Shown here piece after piece: positions 14,819-23,367 of a stretch of DNA of 58,022 nucleotides (its first letter is position 1; each line of letters opens with the position of its first letter). The notes beneath the pieces are model-generated. The model did not search any database. It saw only the letters and a list, made by a program, of their open reading frames with translations, and was not told the DNA's origin. Source of the stretch: Alphaproteobacteria bacterium (GTDB taxonomy: Bacteria; Pseudomonadota; Alphaproteobacteria; Micavibrionales; Micavibrionaceae); the NCBI GenBank assembly GCA_021775915.1, contig JAJFGW010000043.1, positions 1 to 58,022 on the forward strand, given 5' to 3'. The translations under genes were made by a program, and so were the position numbers.

Positions 14819-17766
14819 ATTGTTTTCCGGTATTTGATAAAAGTGTAGGCTCCCGCCGCAAATAAAAATTCAAAGCTGCAAAAGGTAATAAAGCTTGCGG
14901 CGGCGCTTTCTGTGAATCCGTAAGAGTGAAGTCCGACACTGAGCAAATTTACGCCGAACCACGCCATGGCGACAATGATGTTTGTGCAAACCATACCGGC
15001 GGCAAAGCCAAGCTCTCCGACAACGCCGCTCAAACGGCCATGAATGAGAAATATCAGCCATAACACAATCAGCAGCGCGCCGTTTTCCTTGGGGTCCCAG
15101 CCCCAAAAACGCCCCCATGATTGATCGGCCCAGATGCCGCCTAAAATGGTGCCGATTGCGGTAAAGAGAAGTGCAACGAATACCACGCCGCGCATATTGC
15201 GGAATAGCGCGGACAGGCGTTCTTTGTTGTCTGGTTGTGCTATGTGCTGGATCAAATAGATGTGCCCCAAAACCCCGCCAACCAGACAGACCCCATAGCC
15301 GATTGTAATGGTCACAACGTGCGTGGCCAGCCAGAAGTTCGTGTCCAGCACAGCAACCAGCATGCCCATTGTGTCGCCTTCGGCATCGAACCTCATGCCC
15401 ATGAAGTGCAGGGCCGTTCCCATGGAGGCAGCGATAAGGATACCGATGCTGTTTTTAAGACGCCACTCCAGAAAAACTCCGAACAGGCAGGCGATTAAAC
15501 TGACAAAAATAATAGACTCGTACAGATTGGTGACTGGCGGGCGCTGCATAATAAACATACGAACGCCCAGTCCCGTGAGGTGAAAAGCAAATCCGGCCAG
15601 AATTAACCCAAAAGCAAAGCGGCGCAGCTGTGCAGGCCAGACCATAAAGCTGGTCATTATCACGAGGAAGGCGGACAAGTAAAAAACAAAACTAATCATA
15701 AACGGTTTGGAGTGATTAAAATTGACCTCGAGCGACAATGCCCTGTTTAAGGAGCTTTGGTCTGCCATGGTAAGGGAGGCGCTTTGTAACTGCGTTGTCA
15801 GGCCATTCCATTTTTCGTTGTTGCCAGTGCGGTAAGCCTGAACAAGATCACCCCACATGTTTAGAAATTTTACACTGTCCGGTGACCCTTGACCGTGTGT
15901 TCCGATGCCCCAGGGGGAGAACCACATTTGTGCCTCCCATTGCGGAGGAATAATTTTTAAAATGGTGCTGTTCTGGTCGCTATTTATATCTCGGATATGG
16001 GCAACCAGTTGTGCCAGTGCCATATCATTTTCTGTGACTTTATAATTTTTGTCTTCGGTTCTAGCAAGTAAGTCTTTCGCCATTTGGTCGATCAGGCTTT
16101 GATGGTTGTGGAGCTTGAGGAAATTTACGTTTGTGCCCGGTTCCAGATTTGAGATCCCTGCCGGTACTCTGAAATCAGGAAATAAAAGCGATAAAGAACG
16201 CGATAGTTCTGAGAAAAGCCCTGTCTTTTTGAAAAGCTCCAAAAGCTGCTTTTGCGGCAGGCTCATTTCCTCTTCCAGCATTGTGAAGAGCGGTTGCCAT
16301 GTTTTGGGGTGCGCATAAAAAGTGGCGGTTATTTCTTCGTAAGAATAGCGGTGTCCTTCGCGTTTTTTTAGCTCCAGAGCTTCTGCGACTTTGGGGTTGG
16401 GTATATTAAATATCTCGCGCTTATAGGCGTTGTCCGGATCAAGCAAGGTTTCTGCCAGCCACTCAATCGCGCTTATATCAGGCAGAGAGTCCCTGCCATT
16501 TATGATTTCAAGATAAGTCCGGGCGAATGTATCGAGCGGTTTAATTCGTCCCTGATCGAGAATCGGAATGCTGGAAAATGCGGTGAAATCATAGTTTGCA
16601 GCGCTGGCTTGCGGTGAAAAACTGGTGGCCATGATGAAGATGACAGCCATTTTGCCAATAAGCTTTGGTAGCCGGAGAATGACGTGGATCAGTAAACCAA
16701 TGCACATGACGATACTGGCAATATAGGGGAACATGCGTCCGGCATTTTTAACAACGGCCAGAATTGTTGCCTCTTGCTCGCCATCCTCAATAAAGGAAGA
16801 TTGGTAGAATGTGTAACCCCGGTAACGCAGAGGTTCGTTCATCTGAATGATGCTGCGCCATTCGGAATTGTTTTCGCGCAAAATGACCTTGGACTTATAA
16901 CTTTTCGGCATGTCCGTGCCGGGATAGAGCTTCTTTTCAAAATCTATGAGCTCAATCTCAAAGGGCAGGGTCGTTTGTTTGCGCTGTAGCTTTATATTAT
17001 AAGTCTTGTCATCAATTTCAATTTGCGGGCTGGCGGCGATAAAGTCAGTAGAGAAATGTATGCCGTCTTTTTCTGCACCTGCGCCGCTGATCCTGAATTG
17101 CACCGCACCGCGATTTAGCTCGTTTTCTTTTTCAGGAGGAATAGAAGCAATATCCATTTTGCGCGCCATACCGCGAAATTCCGTAACGACACTGGAGTCT
17201 TCTCGCTCAAATATATGACAGTTTTTACAAAGTTTTATGATTTCAATCTGTACCGGAAGGCCGGGGGCGGAAAAGACCTTTCCTACTTTTAAATGTTCCC
17301 ATGGAATTGAGACAAGCGGTTGCTTGTCTTCGCGCTCTTCAACAACAAGCTCGCGCATATGATAGTCAGAGAAAAACCCGGCTTTTTCGCCCTCATAGAG
17401 CGTCATGCTACCTTCCTGCGCATGCATATAGGTAACCAGACCACCGCACAATAAAAGCAAAGCACCGATATGTGTGACAATAGTTCCCGCGTTTTGCAAG
17501 CTCCAGCGGCTGGCCAAAAAGAGCTTTGCTATCAGGCTGGTTGTTAATAGCCCCAATGTCGGCAAACCGCCGGGTAGGGGGATAAGTCCCGCCCACACAA
17601 TCCATGAAGAAAAAAACATATTTTGAGCGCGGTACAGGCCGATATATTTCTGGGCCACCGTACCAACAAATAAAAGAACCATCAGCCAGATCATCGTATA
17701 AAAAACGATTTGGGGCTTGGTCAGCAATAGAGCCAGTTCTTTAGTATCTTTAATCTTTTTCATCAT
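14815..17766 (-). CDS. ccsBA: Fused ResB-CcsA cytochrome c synthase (system II)
   Basis: The 983-residue protein joins two system II subunits. Residues about 15-385 form the ResB part, with four membrane helices and a large periplasmic domain including GYTFYQSSF. Residues about 390-690 form a soluble segment that starts FSSIPILDQGRIKPLDTFAR, a feature of the large fused versions. Residues about 690-983 form CcsA, with eight helices and the heme-binding tryptophan-rich motif WGRFWGWDPKENGALL beginning near residue 883, flanked by histidines for heme. The enzyme carries heme outward and attaches it to CxxCH motifs. Most alphaproteobacteria use the CcmA-I system instead. I see no good ribosome binding site; two tandem ATG codons open the gene. 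Confidence 0.93.
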   Translation of the reverse strand: MMKKIKDTKELALLLTKPQIVFYTMIWLMVLLFVGTVAQKYIGLYRAQNMFFSSWIVWAGLIPLPGGLPTLGLLTTSLIAKLFLASRWSLQNAGTIVTHIGALLLLCGGLVTYMHAQEGSMTLYEGEKAGFFSDYHMRELVVEEREDKQPLVSIPWEHLKVGKVFSAPGLPVQIEIIKLCKNCHIFEREDSSVVTEFRGMARKMDIASIPPEKENELNRGAVQFRISGAGAEKDGIHFSTDFIAASPQIEIDDKTYNIKLQRKQTTLPFEIELIDFEKKLYPGTDMPKSYKSKVILRENNSEWRSIIQMNEPLRYRGYTFYQSSFIEDGEQEATILAVVKNAGRMFPYIASIVMCIGLLIHVILRLPKLIGKMAVIFIMATSFSPQASAANYDFTAFSSIPILDQGRIKPLDTFARTYLEIINGRDSLPDISAIEWLAETLLDPDNAYKREIFNIPNPKVAEALELKKREGHRYSYEEITATFYAHPKTWQPLFTMLEEEMSLPQKQLLELFKKTGLFSELSRSLSLLFPDFRVPAGISNLEPGTNVNFLKLHNHQSLIDQMAKDLLARTEDKNYKVTENDMALAQLVAHIRDINSDQNSTILKIIPPQWEAQMWFSPWGIGTHGQGSPDSVKFLNMWGDLVQAYRTGNNEKWNGLTTQLQSASLTMADQSSLNRALSLEVNFNHSKPFMISFVFYLSAFLVIMTSFMVWPAQLRRFAFGLILAGFAFHLTGLGVRMFIMQRPPVTNLYESIIFVSLIACLFGVFLEWRLKNSIGILIAASMGTALHFMGMRFDAEGDTMGMLVAVLDTNFWLATHVVTITIGYGVCLVGGVLGHIYLIQHIAQPDNKERLSALFRNMRGVVFVALLFTAIGTILGGIWADQSWGRFWGWDPKENGALLIVLWLIFLIHGRLSGVVGELGFAAGMVCTNIIVAMAWFGVNLLSVGLHSYGFTESAAASFITFCSFEFLFAAGAYTFIKYRKTI

Positions 17767-18011
17767 GTTTTGTTCTGAAAATCGGTGGACACTATAACTC
17801 TTTCAAACGGAAATCACGACTCTAATAAGGGGTTTAGTGTTGTTGGCAAGACTGGATCGTGCAGTTTGTCTTTTGGTCGTTTACAATAATGCTTAGTCTT
17901 TGAAACATTTGAATAAAATCCAATCTATTTTTTACATAACGTTAAATTTATTAGGGCAATATGATCCTTATGCAGTGATCTGCATGTTTAATGTGTGAGG
18001 AATTTATAGCG

Positions 18012-19106
18012 ATGACGACTTTAACCCACCAATGGGATGTGACGGCTGTGCAGCCAGGTCTGGACGTTTTTCCGGAGACCGAGCGGGCGGCGCGTTCTGC
18101 CGCAAAAATGGCAGAAGACCGTGAGGATTTGGAAAAAGAGCGCGGTGGCGTGAATGTTAAGCGCAGCCGCTTTTTTGGTGAGCAGACTGACGTTAATTTT
18201 GCCAAGGGTAATGGTGATAGCCAGCTGGCGATGGCGGCGATGGCTGATATGACCGCACAGGCGTATCAACAAAATCAGGAAATTCATGATGAATTTATGA
18301 GCACAAGCAGTATAGAGCGAGAAGCTTTGCAAGATGTTCTTCTGCAATTGCAGGAGGAACAGGAGAAGTTAAAGCAGCGTTATGCTGAATTAGAGACCAA
18401 TGCCTTGATGTTGTCTGATGGTGTGCATGCTTATGTCGGTGAAAATGGTCAATATGTTGATGTTAAGGGTAATGCTCTGTCTGAGGAGCAGCAGGAAGAA
18501 GCGGCAGCGCTTCATCAGGAGAAGCCTGATGCTACGACACATAAGGAAATGGGGGAGGTTGTTTCCCAGTGGACTTTGAATGGAGAACGCATAAATCAGG
18601 TAAAAGCTGGTTTGGAAATGAATAAATTGCGCGAACAGGAAGCAAATAATCTTAAGGAGCAGATGGATAGTGGAGAAATTAGCCCTGAAGAATATCAAGA
18701 GGGGATGGAAAGACTGACAAGTGAAAAACAGCAAATGCTTCAAGACATGGATCCAGAGGTAAGAGAGATGTTTGAGCAACGCGTTGGCGAATTAACTGCA
18801 GCGGATCATTCTATAGATACTCCGAAGGATGATGTTGCCTTATCCCATAATGAAGTTGAGTTTTCACTTGATGACTTGGCGGAGTCGACTCCTGGAATAG
18901 TACACCCACCGATATCGATAGCAGGGCAGGTACAGAGCCCGGTCTTTGAAAATACCGTCTCTCTTGGCTCTGTGTTTGCAGCACAAACACAGTTGGATAA
19001 GCCGGAGCAGCCTATCGTGAATAATCAGCCTAAAATAGTGGACGACAATGACAGTCCAAGTCAGTCTGCAGCCCAAGTTCAGACAAATAGTTTCTCAGTG
19101 TCTTGA
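18012..19106 (+). CDS. Acidic coiled-coil protein of unknown function
   Basis: The 364-residue protein has no signal or membrane segment. It is very rich in Glu and Gln. Long coiled-coil predictions fall at about residues 95-140 (LQLQEEQEKLKQRYAEL) and 195-265 (EMNKLREQEANNLKEQMD, MERLTSEKQQMLQDMD). A short glycine-containing element, HAYVGENGQYVDVKGNALS, lies between them. The C-terminal 90 residues are low-complexity Ser/Gln/Pro. GAGGA lies about 10 bases before the chosen ATG. A 245-base gap with an AT-rich stretch separates it from the divergent ccsBA gene. It looks like a scaffold or structural protein; no function is assigned. Confidence 0.7.
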   Translation: MTTLTHQWDVTAVQPGLDVFPETERAARSAAKMAEDREDLEKERGGVNVKRSRFFGEQTDVNFAKGNGDSQLAMAAMADMTAQAYQQNQEIHDEFMSTSSIEREALQDVLLQLQEEQEKLKQRYAELETNALMLSDGVHAYVGENGQYVDVKGNALSEEQQEEAAALHQEKPDATTHKEMGEVVSQWTLNGERINQVKAGLEMNKLREQEANNLKEQMDSGEISPEEYQEGMERLTSEKQQMLQDMDPEVREMFEQRVGELTAADHSIDTPKDDVALSHNEVEFSLDDLAESTPGIVHPPISIAGQVQSPVFENTVSLGSVFAAQTQLDKPEQPIVNNQPKIVDDNDSPSQSAAQVQTNSFSVS

Positions 19107-19199
19107 TTTTAAACAATTAATCGTTATTTTCTTCTCATAAAGCATAGTTCTATGATATAAAGGGTTGATCTTATTTTAATGTTAGGGAAAATTGATATC

Positions 19200-19607
19200 A
19201 TGAAGAAACAAGTGGTTGGAGCAGCGTTGGTGTTGGCGACCTTTTTTGGCACCGTTTCTCAAGCTTCGGCGTTGACTGTGGCGCAGTTCGACACTTTGTC
19301 GTTAACTACGCAGGGGCAAGCGCTGCAGTCGATATTGAATGGGACATATAAAAATTTGCAATCCCAGAATGCAGAAGCTAATAGGCTTAGCTGTATTGCG
19401 GGGCTCTTTACTTCTGCTAGTACTGACGCTGTATCAAACGGGATCAAATATTTGTCTAAGGAAATTGAGAAAGCCCGGCAATCCAACCCCTCTATCCGGG
19501 TTGAAGACATTGTGCTTGGGGTTATGGATCGCGAATGTGCCAAGCCATCCACCAAAAAGGCCGACAAAGCACCGTCAGTGCTGGAAAAACGTGTTGCGCC
19601 CGGTTGA
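19200..19607 (+). CDS. Small secreted protein with two cysteines
   Basis: The 135-residue product starts with a clear signal peptide (MKKQVVGAALVLATFFGTVSQASA). The ATG at 19200 is chosen because the lysines then sit at the front of the signal; AGGG lies about 13 bases upstream, which is far. The mature chain has two cysteines (RLSCIAGLF near residue 65 and DRECAK near 114), probably a disulfide, and a basic tail. It sits directly upstream of the two-cysteine array but shares no clear sequence with it, so I treat it as a separate family. Confidence 0.7.
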   Translation: MKKQVVGAALVLATFFGTVSQASALTVAQFDTLSLTTQGQALQSILNGTYKNLQSQNAEANRLSCIAGLFTSASTDAVSNGIKYLSKEIEKARQSNPSIRVEDIVLGVMDRECAKPSTKKADKAPSVLEKRVAPG

Positions 19608-19647
19608 TGGCTAACCTCTAAATTTTTCCGTTTTATAGAAAAAGAAC

Positions 19648-19676
19648 TTTACATACCGTTGCCTCTGTTCTATCAG
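19648..19676 (+). promoter_or_regulatory. Possible promoter of the secreted-protein array
   Basis: TTTACA (19648-19653), a 17-base spacer and TATCAG (19671-19676) lie about 50 bases before the first array gene. The match is moderate (5/6 and 4/6). Confidence 0.4.
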
Positions 19677-19725
19677 GGTGGGGTTCAAACTTTTTGATAT
19701 TAACGGGAAACGGGAGGATTCTATT

Positions 19726-20121
19726 ATGGGGAAATTTAATAAAACATTGGCGGCGCTTGCTTTTACGGCCACAACACTATTTGGCGGATCCGCTATGGCG
19801 CAAGAGGCAACGGAAGCACCAAAGCCACAAGTCTTTACAGCTGAAGAAGTTATAAGTGTCACGGCTTCGTTCAATCTTCGTAATTGCACGATGAAGGCCG
19901 AAAACGCTGTGCACGAGAAGTACAAGGTCGGGAAATTAACCGATGGGCAAGCGTGGGCAGAGTACGATAAAAAAATAGATCAATGTGAAAAGGCCATAGG
20001 CATGACCATGGACGAGAGCGCTGATTTGTCTAAGGCTCTGGTTGAAAAATATGGTGAGGTGGGTTTAGACAGGGTTCTTATAGAGTCTCGCCCTTTGTTT
20101 ACACATCCTGCCCCTTATTAA
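19726..20121 (+). CDS. Secreted two-cysteine array protein 1
   Basis: The 131-residue product has a signal peptide ending SAMA-Q. The mature part has FTAEEVISV, a first cysteine in NLRNCTMK, a second in KKIDQCEKAIGMT, then LVEKYGEVG. The start at 19726 has GGAGG at 7 bases; the frame open back to 19678 lacks any signal. It is the most distant member of the array in its signal sequence. It is probably exported to the periplasm or beyond with one disulfide. Function unknown. Confidence 0.75.
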   Translation: MGKFNKTLAALAFTATTLFGGSAMAQEATEAPKPQVFTAEEVISVTASFNLRNCTMKAENAVHEKYKVGKLTDGQAWAEYDKKIDQCEKAIGMTMDESADLSKALVEKYGEVGLDRVLIESRPLFTHPAPY

Positions 20122-20133
20122 GGAGTTTTAGTC

Positions 20134-20538
20134 ATGAATAAATCAATGAATATATTGGGTTCTTTGCTTCTGAGTGCCAGCTTTCTTGTATCAGCAAACG
20201 CCTTTGCCGAGGAAGCTGAAACGGCAGCACCACCGACAACTCTTACGATGGAAGAGCTAGAAGGTGTTATGAAAGAGGTGAAATTGCTGGAATGCATCAA
20301 TCCGCGCGCTGTGTTTCTTCAACAGCAAAACCTGGAGGAAGAGGAGTTCAAAAGATTGGGCGCTGCAATGGTAAAAGGTTGCGAAGATGAAACCGGCTAT
20401 ACGAGAGTGGAGGGCAAAGACTTGTTTGAAACGCTTGTAAAGAAGTTTGGCAGTGTAGAAAAACTGGGCGAAGCCATGAGAAACTCCCGCGATAAACACA
20501 AGGAATTAATGAATAAGCAGCCGCCACCACCTATGTGA
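20134..20538 (+). CDS. Secreted two-cysteine array protein 2
   Basis: The 134-residue product has a signal peptide ending NAFA-E. The mature part has LTMEELEGV in place of FTAEE, cysteines in LLECINPR and VKGCEDETGYT, then LVKKFGSVEKL. The C-terminus is a proline run (KQPPPPM). It begins 12 bases after member 1 with AAGGAG upstream, so the two form one transcript, which ends at the strong terminator at 20576-20605. Confidence 0.75.
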   Translation: MNKSMNILGSLLLSASFLVSANAFAEEAETAAPPTTLTMEELEGVMKEVKLLECINPRAVFLQQQNLEEEEFKRLGAAMVKGCEDETGYTRVEGKDLFETLVKKFGSVEKLGEAMRNSRDKHKELMNKQPPPPM

Positions 20539-20575
20539 GTGTAATTAGCTGTAAAATTGGAAAATTTTAGGAAGG

Positions 20576-20605
20576 GCGGCGCTGTATAGGCGCCGCTTTT
20601 TATTT
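20576..20605 (+). terminator. Rho-independent terminator inside the array
   Basis: GCGGCGC, a 7-base loop and GCGCCGC form a perfect 7-base-pair GC stem followed by TTTTTATTT. It closes the transcript of array members 1 and 2; a new promoter follows 12 bases later. Confidence 0.85.
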
Positions 20606-20617
20606 ACAGAATTATTC

Positions 20618-20646
20618 TTGACGAGTGCCGTTTGTTGCCATATAAA
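20618..20646 (+). promoter_or_regulatory. Sigma-70 promoter of array members 3-6
   Basis: TTGACG (20618-20623), a 17-base spacer and TATAAA (20641-20646) give 5/6 matches in each box at ideal spacing. The predicted start near 20653 leaves a leader of about 40 bases before the ATG at 20692. Members 3-6 probably form one transcript. Confidence 0.7.
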
Positions 20647-20691
20647 GGTCTTTGATTTCATAATATTAACAAAACAATGAGGATTAAAGCC

Positions 20692-21066
20692 ATGAATAAA
20701 TCAATGAAGGCACTGACGATGACGTTTCTGGGGCTGGGCTTGTTTTTAGCCGCGCCATCTTTCGCAGAGGAAGCTACAGCACCGGAAACCCAGACTTTTA
20801 CGGCTGAAGAGGTTGCTAGCGCCAAGCGTGCGACTAACCTTAATAATTGTAAGGCGATATCCCTTATGGACTCTTTTCTGAGTGAAAGGAAGAGGTCAGT
20901 AGCGCAGGATATGGAAGCCGAGGTTCTCGCTTGCGAAGAGTCTACAGGCATAACCTCGAAAGTAGCCGATAGTTTTATGGACGGACTAAGAACAAAATAC
21001 GGCGAGAACTTTCCTGCGGTTGAGCAGAACTCTGCTCCGTTGTTTGGTATTTTCAAACCTCAATAA
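20692..21066 (+). CDS. Secreted two-cysteine array protein 3
   Basis: The 124-residue product has the standard array signal (MNKSMKALTMTFLGLGLFLA, cleaved after SFA). It has FTAEEVASAKRATNLNNC for the first cysteine, VLACEESTGIT for the second, and LRTKYGENF. GAGGA lies about 9 bases before the start at 20692; a codon run from 20677 would only add five residues in front of the signal. It is the first gene after the internal promoter. Confidence 0.75.
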   Translation: MNKSMKALTMTFLGLGLFLAAPSFAEEATAPETQTFTAEEVASAKRATNLNNCKAISLMDSFLSERKRSVAQDMEAEVLACEESTGITSKVADSFMDGLRTKYGENFPAVEQNSAPLFGIFKPQ

Positions 21067-21080
21067 GAGCGATTAAACTC

Positions 21081-21461
21081 ATGAGCAAGCCTGTAAAATT
21101 TTTGACCCCGTTGTTTTTAGGTGTGAGCCTGTTTTTAGCAGATCCGTCTTTTGCAGAGGAAACGCGGACTTTTACAAAGGCAGAGGCGCGGGACTATCTG
21201 AGCCTTGAACGAAGGGCGGATTGCATCGTGGGGGCGGTAACGCCTTCTGCCTGGCTCCGTAAATTCAAGGTTCTTTCAGAGGAAGGGTATAGTGATGTTT
21301 ATGCCGATGCCGAAAAAGAATGTGGTTCTATCTATGGCATCACAAAAGAGCAGGCGCAGGAGTTTTCAAATTCATTGCACAAAAAATACGGTACTGAAAA
21401 TCTGGAAGCTGTTGTTCAAAATTCAGGGCAAATATTGAGAGATTTAAGGTACCGGCGTTAG
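21081..21461 (+). CDS. Secreted two-cysteine array protein 4
   Basis: The 126-residue product has the array signal (MSKPVKFLTPLFLGVSLFLA, cleaved after SFA), a short linker, FTKAEARDYLSLERRADC with the first cysteine, AEKECGSIYGIT with the second, and LHKKYGTENLE. The basic end (LRDLRYRR) differs from the other members. It lies 14 bases after member 3 and shows no strong ribosome binding site (weak GAG about 15 bases upstream), so it may depend on coupling. Confidence 0.72.
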   Translation: MSKPVKFLTPLFLGVSLFLADPSFAEETRTFTKAEARDYLSLERRADCIVGAVTPSAWLRKFKVLSEEGYSDVYADAEKECGSIYGITKEQAQEFSNSLHKKYGTENLEAVVQNSGQILRDLRYRR

Positions 21462-21481
21462 AGAGAATGAGGATTAAAACC

Positions 21482-21901
21482 ATGAATAAACCGATGAATG
21501 TACTGACACCTATGTTTTTAGGTCTTAGCCTGTTTTTAGCCGCACCGTCTTTTGCAGAGGACGCTAACACGTCGGAAAACAGGGTTTTTTCGGAAGAAGA
21601 AATAGAAAAAGTTGTAAAGAAAACTAATCTGGCCCATTGCATAAAGGTGGGGAAACTTTCAGTTGGGCTAGCAGCAATAGAAACATCTCCTTCGCAGAAA
21701 GAATTTCAGGTGCAGATAGAAAGTATGATGAAAGGTTGTGAGGTAAAGGTCGACTATACAAGAGCACAACACAAGGAATTTAAAGAATTACTTTCTAAAA
21801 AATATGGCAGTAAAGAAAACCAAAATAAAGTTTTCTCAAATTCTTATGAGATGTTGATCGAGGCAGTAGAGAGTCAACAGTTGCAACCCAAACCTCAATA
21901 A
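21482..21901 (+). CDS. Secreted two-cysteine array protein 5
   Basis: The 139-residue product has the array signal (MNKPMNVLTPMFLGLSLFLA, cleaved after SFA), FSEEEIEKVVKKTNLAHC for the first cysteine, MMKGCEVKVDYT for the second, and LSKKYGSKEN. The end LQPKPQ matches the end of member 6 (SQPKPQ), showing that homology reaches the C-terminus. The leader AATGAGGATTAAAACC is almost identical to that of member 3, so even the ribosome binding region was duplicated. Confidence 0.75.
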   Translation: MNKPMNVLTPMFLGLSLFLAAPSFAEDANTSENRVFSEEEIEKVVKKTNLAHCIKVGKLSVGLAAIETSPSQKEFQVQIESMMKGCEVKVDYTRAQHKEFKELLSKKYGSKENQNKVFSNSYEMLIEAVESQQLQPKPQ

Positions 21902-21938
21902 GAACGATTAACCGCGAAACTAAAAAGGGATAAATGCT

Positions 21939-22310
21939 ATGCATAAATCAGTGAATGCGCTCACCTCCATATTTTTGAGTCTCGGCTTGTTTTTAGTAGC
22001 GCCGTCTTTTGCGGAGGAAGTAAAAACACCGGAAACTCCGACTTTTACGGCTGAAGAAATACAGGAGCTTGCGAAAGCCATACGTCACAGACAATGCCGC
22101 ATTGCTTCTAAAGTGATGAGGCAAAGCTGGAAAGACTGCGACAAGAAAATAGAGTATACATTTGAACAGTCTAAGAACTTTGATGGGGCGATGAAAGAAA
22201 GATATGGAGGAACAGGAGCATTGGATAGAATTTTGCTAAATTCGCTTCCCAAGGTTAATGAAGAAATTGAACGTCAAAAATTACAGCGGTCGCAGCCAAA
22301 ACCTCAATAA
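21939..22310 (+). CDS. Secreted two-cysteine array protein 6
   Basis: The 123-residue product has the array signal (MHKSVNALTSIFLSLGLFLV, cleaved after SFA), FTAEEIQELAKAIRHRQC for the first cysteine, SWKDCDKKIEYT for the second, and MKERYGGTGALDRIL. The gap between its cysteines is the shortest of the six (about 15 residues), as if one helical turn set had been deleted. Its last seven bases overlap the convergent polyprenyl synthase gene. Confidence 0.75.
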   Translation: MHKSVNALTSIFLSLGLFLVAPSFAEEVKTPETPTFTAEEIQELAKAIRHRQCRIASKVMRQSWKDCDKKIEYTFEQSKNFDGAMKERYGGTGALDRILLNSLPKVNEEIERQKLQRSQPKPQ

Positions 22311-23323
22311 GCGCGATTAACTGCAAAAGCGGCGAGATCATGGAGGGCAGTGCAAAGAGCGCTGCCTTTTTCTTTGGGGGGCAGGGAGGCGGTTGCCTTA
22401 TCCGCATAGTCACGCGCCATTTTCATGCCGGCATTCAGGGTGTCATATTTTTCGAACAAAGCTTGTGCCTGCGTTAGATCATCCTCTGTCTGTTCTTTAT
22501 CGCTGATCGTACGTTGCCAGAAGGCGCGCTCTTCTTCATCGGCTTTTTCAAGTGCCAAAATAATCGGCGCGGTCATTTTACCTTCGCGGAAATCATCGCC
22601 CACGGTTTTGCCGAGCGTTTCCTGATCGGCGTTATAGTCCAGCACATCATCGGCAATCTGAAAGGCTATGCCGAGATTTAGGCCGTAATTATGCAGGGCT
22701 TGCTGTGTTGTTGTGTCTTGCTCTGCAACCACCGGGCCGATCTCGCAAGCGGCGGCGAACAGCACGGCTGTTTTGGCGCTGATGACTTGCAGGTATTCAT
22801 CCATCGTGGTTTTAAGATTTCCTGCGGTGGTGAGCTGCATGACCTCGCCTTCGGCAATAATGGCCGAAGCATCGGAAAGGATACGCAGTGTTTCCAGCGA
22901 ACCGTCAGCGACCATGAGCTGAAAGGCGCGGGAAAATAGGAAGTCACCGACAAGAACGGTGGCCTGATTACCAAATACAAGGTTAGCCGCTTGTTTGCCG
23001 CGCCGCTCTGCGCTGCCGTCCACCACATCGTCATGCAGCAATGTGGCGGTATGGATAAACTCTACGGACGCCGCCAGCCCGTGAGCGCGGTTCATGTTGC
23101 CATCGAAAAGCTGTGCGCAGGCGAGGGTGAGCAAAGGCCGGATACGCTTGCCGCCGGATGCGATGAGATACCCCGCGAGTTGCGGGATCATCGGCACATC
23201 GGACTGCATATTGCCGATAATCAGCTCGTTAACCTTGAGCATATCATCGCCCAGCAGATCGGATAGCCGGTCGAGCGGGGCCGTGCGCGTGTCTGTATCC
23301 TGTTGTACTGCTTGTGTTGCCAT
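22304..23323 (-). CDS. ispB: Polyprenyl diphosphate synthase (octaprenyl/decaprenyl type)
   Basis: The enzyme condenses isopentenyl units onto farnesyl diphosphate to give the long side chain of ubiquinone. The 339-residue protein carries GGKRIRPLL, the first aspartate-rich motif LLHDDVVDGS with the following RRGKQAAN, and the second, QIADDVLDY, then GKTVGDDFREGK. The motif arrangement is of the long-chain all-trans class rather than GGPP or farnesyl synthase. Chain length cannot be fixed from sequence by eye; alphaproteobacteria usually make Q10. It is divergent from the trmN-like gene, 44 bases apart. Confidence 0.9.
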   Translation of the reverse strand: MATQAVQQDTDTRTAPLDRLSDLLGDDMLKVNELIIGNMQSDVPMIPQLAGYLIASGGKRIRPLLTLACAQLFDGNMNRAHGLAASVEFIHTATLLHDDVVDGSAERRGKQAANLVFGNQATVLVGDFLFSRAFQLMVADGSLETLRILSDASAIIAEGEVMQLTTAGNLKTTMDEYLQVISAKTAVLFAAACEIGPVVAEQDTTTQQALHNYGLNLGIAFQIADDVLDYNADQETLGKTVGDDFREGKMTAPIILALEKADEEERAFWQRTISDKEQTEDDLTQAQALFEKYDTLNAGMKMARDYADKATASLPPKEKGSALCTALHDLAAFAVNRAY

Positions 23324-23367
23324 GCTATTGGATTAGCCCAATTGATGAATAAGAGCAAGTATTCTTA

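Larger units (their letters stand above)
19726..22310 (+). repeat. Tandem array of six paralogous secreted two-cysteine protein genes
   Basis: Six consecutive same-strand genes share one plan: a near-identical signal peptide (MNKxMNxLTPxFLGLxLFLAAPSFAEE), an acidic linker, an FTAEEv motif, a first cysteine about 15 residues on, a second cysteine 15-35 residues later, then G-[IY]-T and a K-[YF]-G motif. The genes are 10-40 bases apart, except for a terminator and promoter between members two and three. Members three to six have the closest signals, while mature domains have diverged strongly. Confidence 0.85.

Noticed and set aside
14820-17700. CcsBA as two separate genes joined by a sequencing error
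   Set aside because: The frame is continuous across the ResB, soluble and CcsA parts, and fused CcsBA proteins of about this size are known from several bacterial groups.
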